The notes under the pieces were generated by a model. That model made no database searches and was not told where the DNA came from. It worked only from the letters and a program-made list of their open reading frames with translations. Shown here piece by piece: positions 8,608 to 13,032 of a stretch of DNA of 13,032 nt (positions within the stretch are counted from its first letter, which is position 1; each line of letters starts with the position of its first letter). This DNA comes from Phoronis ovalis (Eukaryota; Phoronida; Phoronidae). The position numbers and the translations under genes are program-made. Location of the stretch: NCBI GenBank assembly GCA_028565635.1, contig JAOXYB010040950.1, positions 1 to 13,032 on the forward strand, read 5' to 3'.

Positions 8608-10610
8608 TATTTCAAAGCACTAGAATATGACCATCTTGAATCTGAGCAACGACACTATTGTGTGCAAAAAAACGGTGTATCACAATTGATTTCTTCGACT
8701 TACTACATAACTGTTATTAAGCATCCATTCTGTATGGCTTCCTGCTACTTTACAATGCAAATTACAATGTCTAATACCTTGATACTTCTATATTATTTCA
8801 CAACAATGCGAATAGGTTTTTCACCCTATATTATGCCGTAGTGCAGTATCTAAGAATGCAATTATTATCACCAGAATAATGTATCTATACATCCGGCAAC
8901 CACACCTGGCAGAAATAATGCTACTAATTATGTTACAAACGACACATTCCAACACTTGAATCTTGTTAAGTATCATATTAACGTGATGTCTTCGGACTTT
9001 GTTGATTACAGATTAGAAGTAGAAGTAGAATATCACACTTTGTATTAGCAAACAATTGAACACACTTGACAAAAACAAATATTTTCCGATTGAGTTACTT
9101 ACTTGTGAACCAGATAGATACCTGGTACTGAAAGAAACTTGTTGGCGATAACTGTATTGAGGTTTGTATCCTATGAACTGAACAATAGGTTACATACATA
9201 ATTAGCTAATTTACACAGTTTGTTCTTTTCATACACAACTTTAAGTGTGATGCAATAATACATTTTTTTCTAAAGAACGTGTATTGAATAGGCCTAGAAA
9301 GATCGCACTGAGGTTGTAATAACAAGCAATGCTTATCCTAATGAGATATTCCAAAGCGTAGGCCCAATACCAGTCCTTGATTCACGACCTTACTGCCGTA
9401 GTACGGACATCAGGCCAGGTCTAACCCAAAACATGGCATCAGATACCGGGTGTATTAATAGGCCAAATGAGAATGTGACGCATATCGTAAGTTAGCAGTT
9501 CATAATATTTTGTCTAAATGCTGACATTGCTACGATTTCTTAAATTTCAATGAATGCTTATTCGAGTTACACTTAATTTGTACAGTTAAATTGGAAATTT
9601 ATGAAGTGTAACAAAAAATCTTACCTTGTGAAAAAGCCTATCTCCTTGCACCTGTCTTACACTAGCTACTGTGAATTTGAGGCGTGGTTCGAGGCAATTT
9701 GTGTCCCGCTGTGCGCTATGTCTGCCCTCTGGAGAAATGGTTAGGACTATTTTCGACGCATTTGTTCAATACCCTGTAGGATGTACGACTGAAAAATATG
9801 TATTGGTTACAATGAATTTGGTTAAATAGGACGGCAAAATAAGATTCCAAATTAAACCCGAGCTATTTTTGTGTCCATTCTTTGCATCAAGTCTACTTGT
9901 TTTCCGGTAATCGTTACAGTGTCGCCATCATGTAGAGCACGTGAACTTTATGCAAAATGTCTAAAAGGAATTTAAAACATTAAATTTAACTTTGATTACA
10001 TATTATGAAATATCAACATTTTTTGCGGGGATGAAGTACTGCAACAGTTTTTGGTAATGTAATTCTTGAAAAGTTCTGTGCTATTGGTCTTTGAATCGGA
10101 TATTTCATTTAATGTTCATTTATGAAGCATATTCGGACTATCATCGTTCAGCCAGTACGAAGTTTATTTATGAAATTGGACTACGTAATCCAGTGTTGCG
10201 TTACTGCTATTATGGTTCTGTATTCATGATGGGTGGACACAAATTACACAACTACAATTTAATATTCATTTTTAGCAATTGAATTGACATGCTTACCAGA
10301 TGCCATAAGTATACAATGGGTGAAGTCACTCACTAACTACTGATGTAGGCCAGATATTGATATAAATTCCGTAATTCCAGTTCAGTTGAATGAAAATACA
10401 ATCATTTTCATTTTAAGTGATTTTTAATGCTAGGACATGTGTAAATGTGTACATGATGCTGACATAATAATAAATAATATAAAGTAATTGAATGTTCAAA
10501 TAATTTCTTCTTTTGTTCTTTAAATATGTTGCTGTCATGTTTTTTCATAAAATTGTCTACATGTTCATGCATGGTATCTATGCACTCAAATTGATATTTA
10601 TTTTTTCTTT
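8608..10610. other. Upstream of gene B, no gene seen
   Basis: No coding region is recognisable on either strand. The stretch includes the two candidate 5'UTR donors at about 9102 and 9624 (minus strand) and a small TAGAAG repeat near 9015. The gene B promoter probably lies here or beyond, but no core element is clear. Confidence 0.45.
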
Positions 10611-10616
10611 TGCCTA

Positions 10617-10732
10617 CAAGCTTGCTTTCTTGTCTCACGCATTTTCTTCCCAAAATATTATTTTCTTTTTTCACTCTCTGCCTCCACAAGTTTTCGCTTT
10701 GTGCATTTTAATTGCAAAATATAATTTTCTTT
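10617..10732. repeat. Two imperfect tandem units of about 70 bp
   Basis: 10617-10670 and 10687-10732 share the order CAAG, CTTT, GCATTTT, AAAATAT, ATTTTCTTT. The stretch is pyrimidine-rich on the plus strand. Open frames cover it on the minus strand, but they read the two units in different frames, so it is probably non-coding. Confidence 0.55.
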
Positions 10733-11062
10733 GACAAAGTTCCTTGGATTTATTTGTATTTCTTTCGCTGTCTTGCGGTAACTTTTTCCTTATTTTTAGA
10801 ATAATACCGCCTGTTCCGTTGTCTCTTTCGGCTAAAAAAACAACCCAAAGAACGTAGTTTACCACTTGCAAATAAGCTTAATTTTTGCGTATTTCTAGTG
10901 CATTTATAAATATTGATTTCCACTGATAATTACCTTGCTATTAAAAGCTTAACATTGTACCCCCTTGTACATGTGATAGCTGTCAGTAAACTTTTAAAAC
11001 GCATAGTGAACAAACAATACGAAGCACCTGCGAGTTACGTGTAAGATCGCCAAACGTGATTC

Positions 11063-11264
11063 TTTAACATTTGTTCAGTGCGACTTTGAAACATAATATT
11101 TTATCACTATAGGCATTTTTCTCTTAACATGCTTTGTATCAATAAAATTGTTCTTGTTGTGAAGAACAGTTAAGTATTACGTTTAAATATTTATAAATGA
11201 ACACATATTTAAAAGCTCTCGGATCAAAAATTACAAAAAAGGAATGTTTAACATTTGTTCAGTG
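11063..11264 (+). repeat. Direct repeat pair sharing an exact 18-mer
   Basis: TTTAACATTTGTTCAGTG occurs at 11063-11080 and 11247-11264, 184 bases apart. Beyond the 18-mer, ACTTT and TAATA with a T-rich tail are also shared for about 25 bases. This may be a degraded repeat element. Confidence 0.6.
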
Positions 11265-13032
11265 GTACTTTCATTCTTAATAGTTTTGCTTTCAGTAACC
11301 GCATAGCTACAGACAAACCGACATCCAAAAATATGTTATAGACATTAAATAATAACAAACAAAAAAACGCACCTTATCATAGTCTTTTTACTTGCTTCTT
11401 CTTCCATTTTCGAAGTGAAACAGTATATTTTCTTGAAGCGTTACACTTTGGCACTTGAGCTCGTAACATGCGCAGACGCTATCACTTACCCTTACTGGCT
11501 TCGAGTTAGGTCCATCATTGAACGAAAAACTACTTTTTTTTGTGCAAATACGTCGGCATATATGGTCCTAATACATTACTTATTTCCACGCACATTGATC
11601 TCGAGTGTTACGAGTTACAGGCCATGTTTCTGCTATTTTGCGTCATTAACATACTGAATTTTTTTTAATATATCTTTTTGAGTTCTAATATATATTTTAT
11701 AGCAAAGACAATTAATAACCCAGTTGTTTTGATATATAACTCTTTGTAATTTACTTATTAACCAGATCACGAATGGAGGACAATTAAATTGAACATGGGA
11801 ATTTTTCATTGGTGCGCGAATATCTGGCGCAACGTCATTACGATACGAAAAGTCGGCTTTCTTAATGCTTATACGTTATCCAGTAGCTGTAATACTGATT
11901 TAAATACTTTGTTTGTGGGTACATGTAGATGATTAGCTCTCTCTGGATGACGTGCTTGCTCTTAGAAAAGGTCCGATGGATTTTAAGGAAATGTATGAAA
12001 AATAAATAGTTTTGCTCCTGCCTGTATCCATAATTTCTAGAGACCCAGGTTTCGATGATGTTTATTCATAAAGTTAGGCTTTTCAACGTCGGACATATAA
12101 AAATGCATGCAACAGCAGCGCCCTCCGCATTACTTACATGTATACTCCATTTTACTTGAAAGTAAGCAATCTCATTGTTATATCATTTCAATGTAACGGC
12201 AGAAACTGATTGAGGTAAGCTAGTAAGATAGACACAATTCTGTATCCAATTTATGAGTGAAAACTAGTTACGTGATAAATTCCTAATATCTCGATAGAAA
12301 TTCTAAAGGATACTTAATATATTTTGTTACCAGAGGGCGCATGAGTAGCACATACTGGAGTACAAATAGCTGTGGTGCACGGCCGGTCTTCGTAGTATGC
12401 TTAGACAGGCGTAAGAGGACATACTGCTTTGTAAGTTAAGCCATTTTGATAAACGTCATTGGCATTTCTGTAGTTCAATTTAGCTTTCAAATAAATTCAA
12501 AGTAGATAAGAAAAGTAAAGAATGCAACTGTTATTCTCTCGTTAGACTTAATAGAATGTGAACGTGTTATCGAAGATCAAACAATGCGATACTTTCCATT
12601 CTTAAGTCTGAAAACATATTTCTATTCATTGTAATAACAGGTTGCCTTTACACTCCTGAAATGTCACCATTGCCTGGACAACGAAACGTCAGCAGTAAAT
12701 GCATGCTATAAGTATACGTTAGCAAGGGGTTTATATTCCGGATCATTGCGGTAATTGCTGCAAACTAGCAAAATTGCCTTTGAAACCCATGTCTCTGCAA
12801 GAGTGCGAACTGTAGCAATGGGCTGTTGTGGGCACTGTGGGGTGTATAGTACATGCAACATTGGAAATACAAATGTTTATTTTAACAAATACATGTGTAG
12901 TGAGTGCCTGAAACTAACGTATATTCTCGCGAGATTATCAGAAAGCGGTAAGAGGAGACATTTTGTGAAGTAGACTCGTAGCGTGGTTGTGGATCGTTCC
13001 CTTTTAAAATCAGATTGATAGTAAACTAACTG
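11265..13032. other. No gene seen; short inverted GC-rich motifs at about 12118 and 12340
   Basis: Only short open frames occur, none with a recognisable domain. GCGCCCTC at about 12118-12125 and GAGGGCGC at about 12333-12340 are inverted copies about 215 bases apart in otherwise AT-rich DNA. Confidence 0.45.

Noticed and set aside
9012-9031. TAGAAG hexamer repeat
   Set aside because: Under three units; an ordinary microsatellite seed.
9660-9720. Possible tRNA, suggested by GGTTCGAGGC
   Set aside because: No acceptor stem, D-arm or anticodon arm could be folded around it.
10091-10282. 63-codon plus-strand frame
   Set aside because: No domain or homologue recognised; a frame this short is expected by chance.
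10408-10689. Lysine-rich minus-strand open frame of 93 codons
   Set aside because: It overlaps a pyrimidine-rich tandem repeat. The neighbouring unit is read in another frame and no domain is recognisable.
11415-11657. 80-codon plus-strand frame
   Set aside because: No domain or homologue recognised and composition like the surrounding non-coding DNA.
12665-12685. X-box-like ATTGCC-TGG-ACAAC
   Set aside because: The second half departs from the RFX consensus and no nearby gene start supports it.
12755-12973. 72-codon frame with paired cysteines (CCGHC, CSEC) resembling a zinc-binding pattern
   Set aside because: Too short, no homologue recognised and no splice or start context that decides; cysteine pairs alone are weak evidence.

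Overview
The window looks like nuclear DNA from a eukaryote, most likely an invertebrate animal. It is AT-rich. Its coding sequence is interrupted by GT-AG introns of roughly 0.5-1.25 kb, and intergenic space is long. I see no bacterial-style operons or ribosome binding sites. I could not place the organism more closely.

The only genes I can support belong to one family: F-box proteins with a leucine-rich-repeat (LRR)-like body. Gene B, on the minus strand, is intact. It has three coding exons (8568-7626, 6375-6153, 5608-5308), and their phases join exactly into a 488-residue protein. Gene A, on the plus strand, is a paralog with the same exon plan and intron phases (716-1608, 2548-2767, then a decayed third exon near 3469-3690). 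It is broken in exon 1 by a 10-bp tandem duplication at 1211-1230, and its last exon no longer reads through. The two genes face each other tail to tail.

Between them, 3826-4240 is an inverted copy of part of gene B intron 1 (6896-6430). It is followed by a short stretch that may be a relic of exon 2. This suggests a third, partial gene copy, so the locus looks like a small family cluster that duplicates and decays.

Layout: 1-689, upstream sequence of A; 690-3690, gene A (probable pseudogene); 3826-4390, relic of a third copy; 4391-5307, spacer holding a possible poly(A) signal for B; 5308-8568, gene B; 8569-9660, upstream of B with a likely 5'UTR splice acceptor and two candidate donors; 9660-13032, no recognisable gene, only short repeats.

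By family knowledge, gene B should act as a substrate adaptor: the F-box would bind SKP1 of an SCF ubiquitin ligase and the LRR-like part would choose the target. The target is unknown. I found no transposase, reverse transcriptase, tRNA, rRNA or CRISPR signal.
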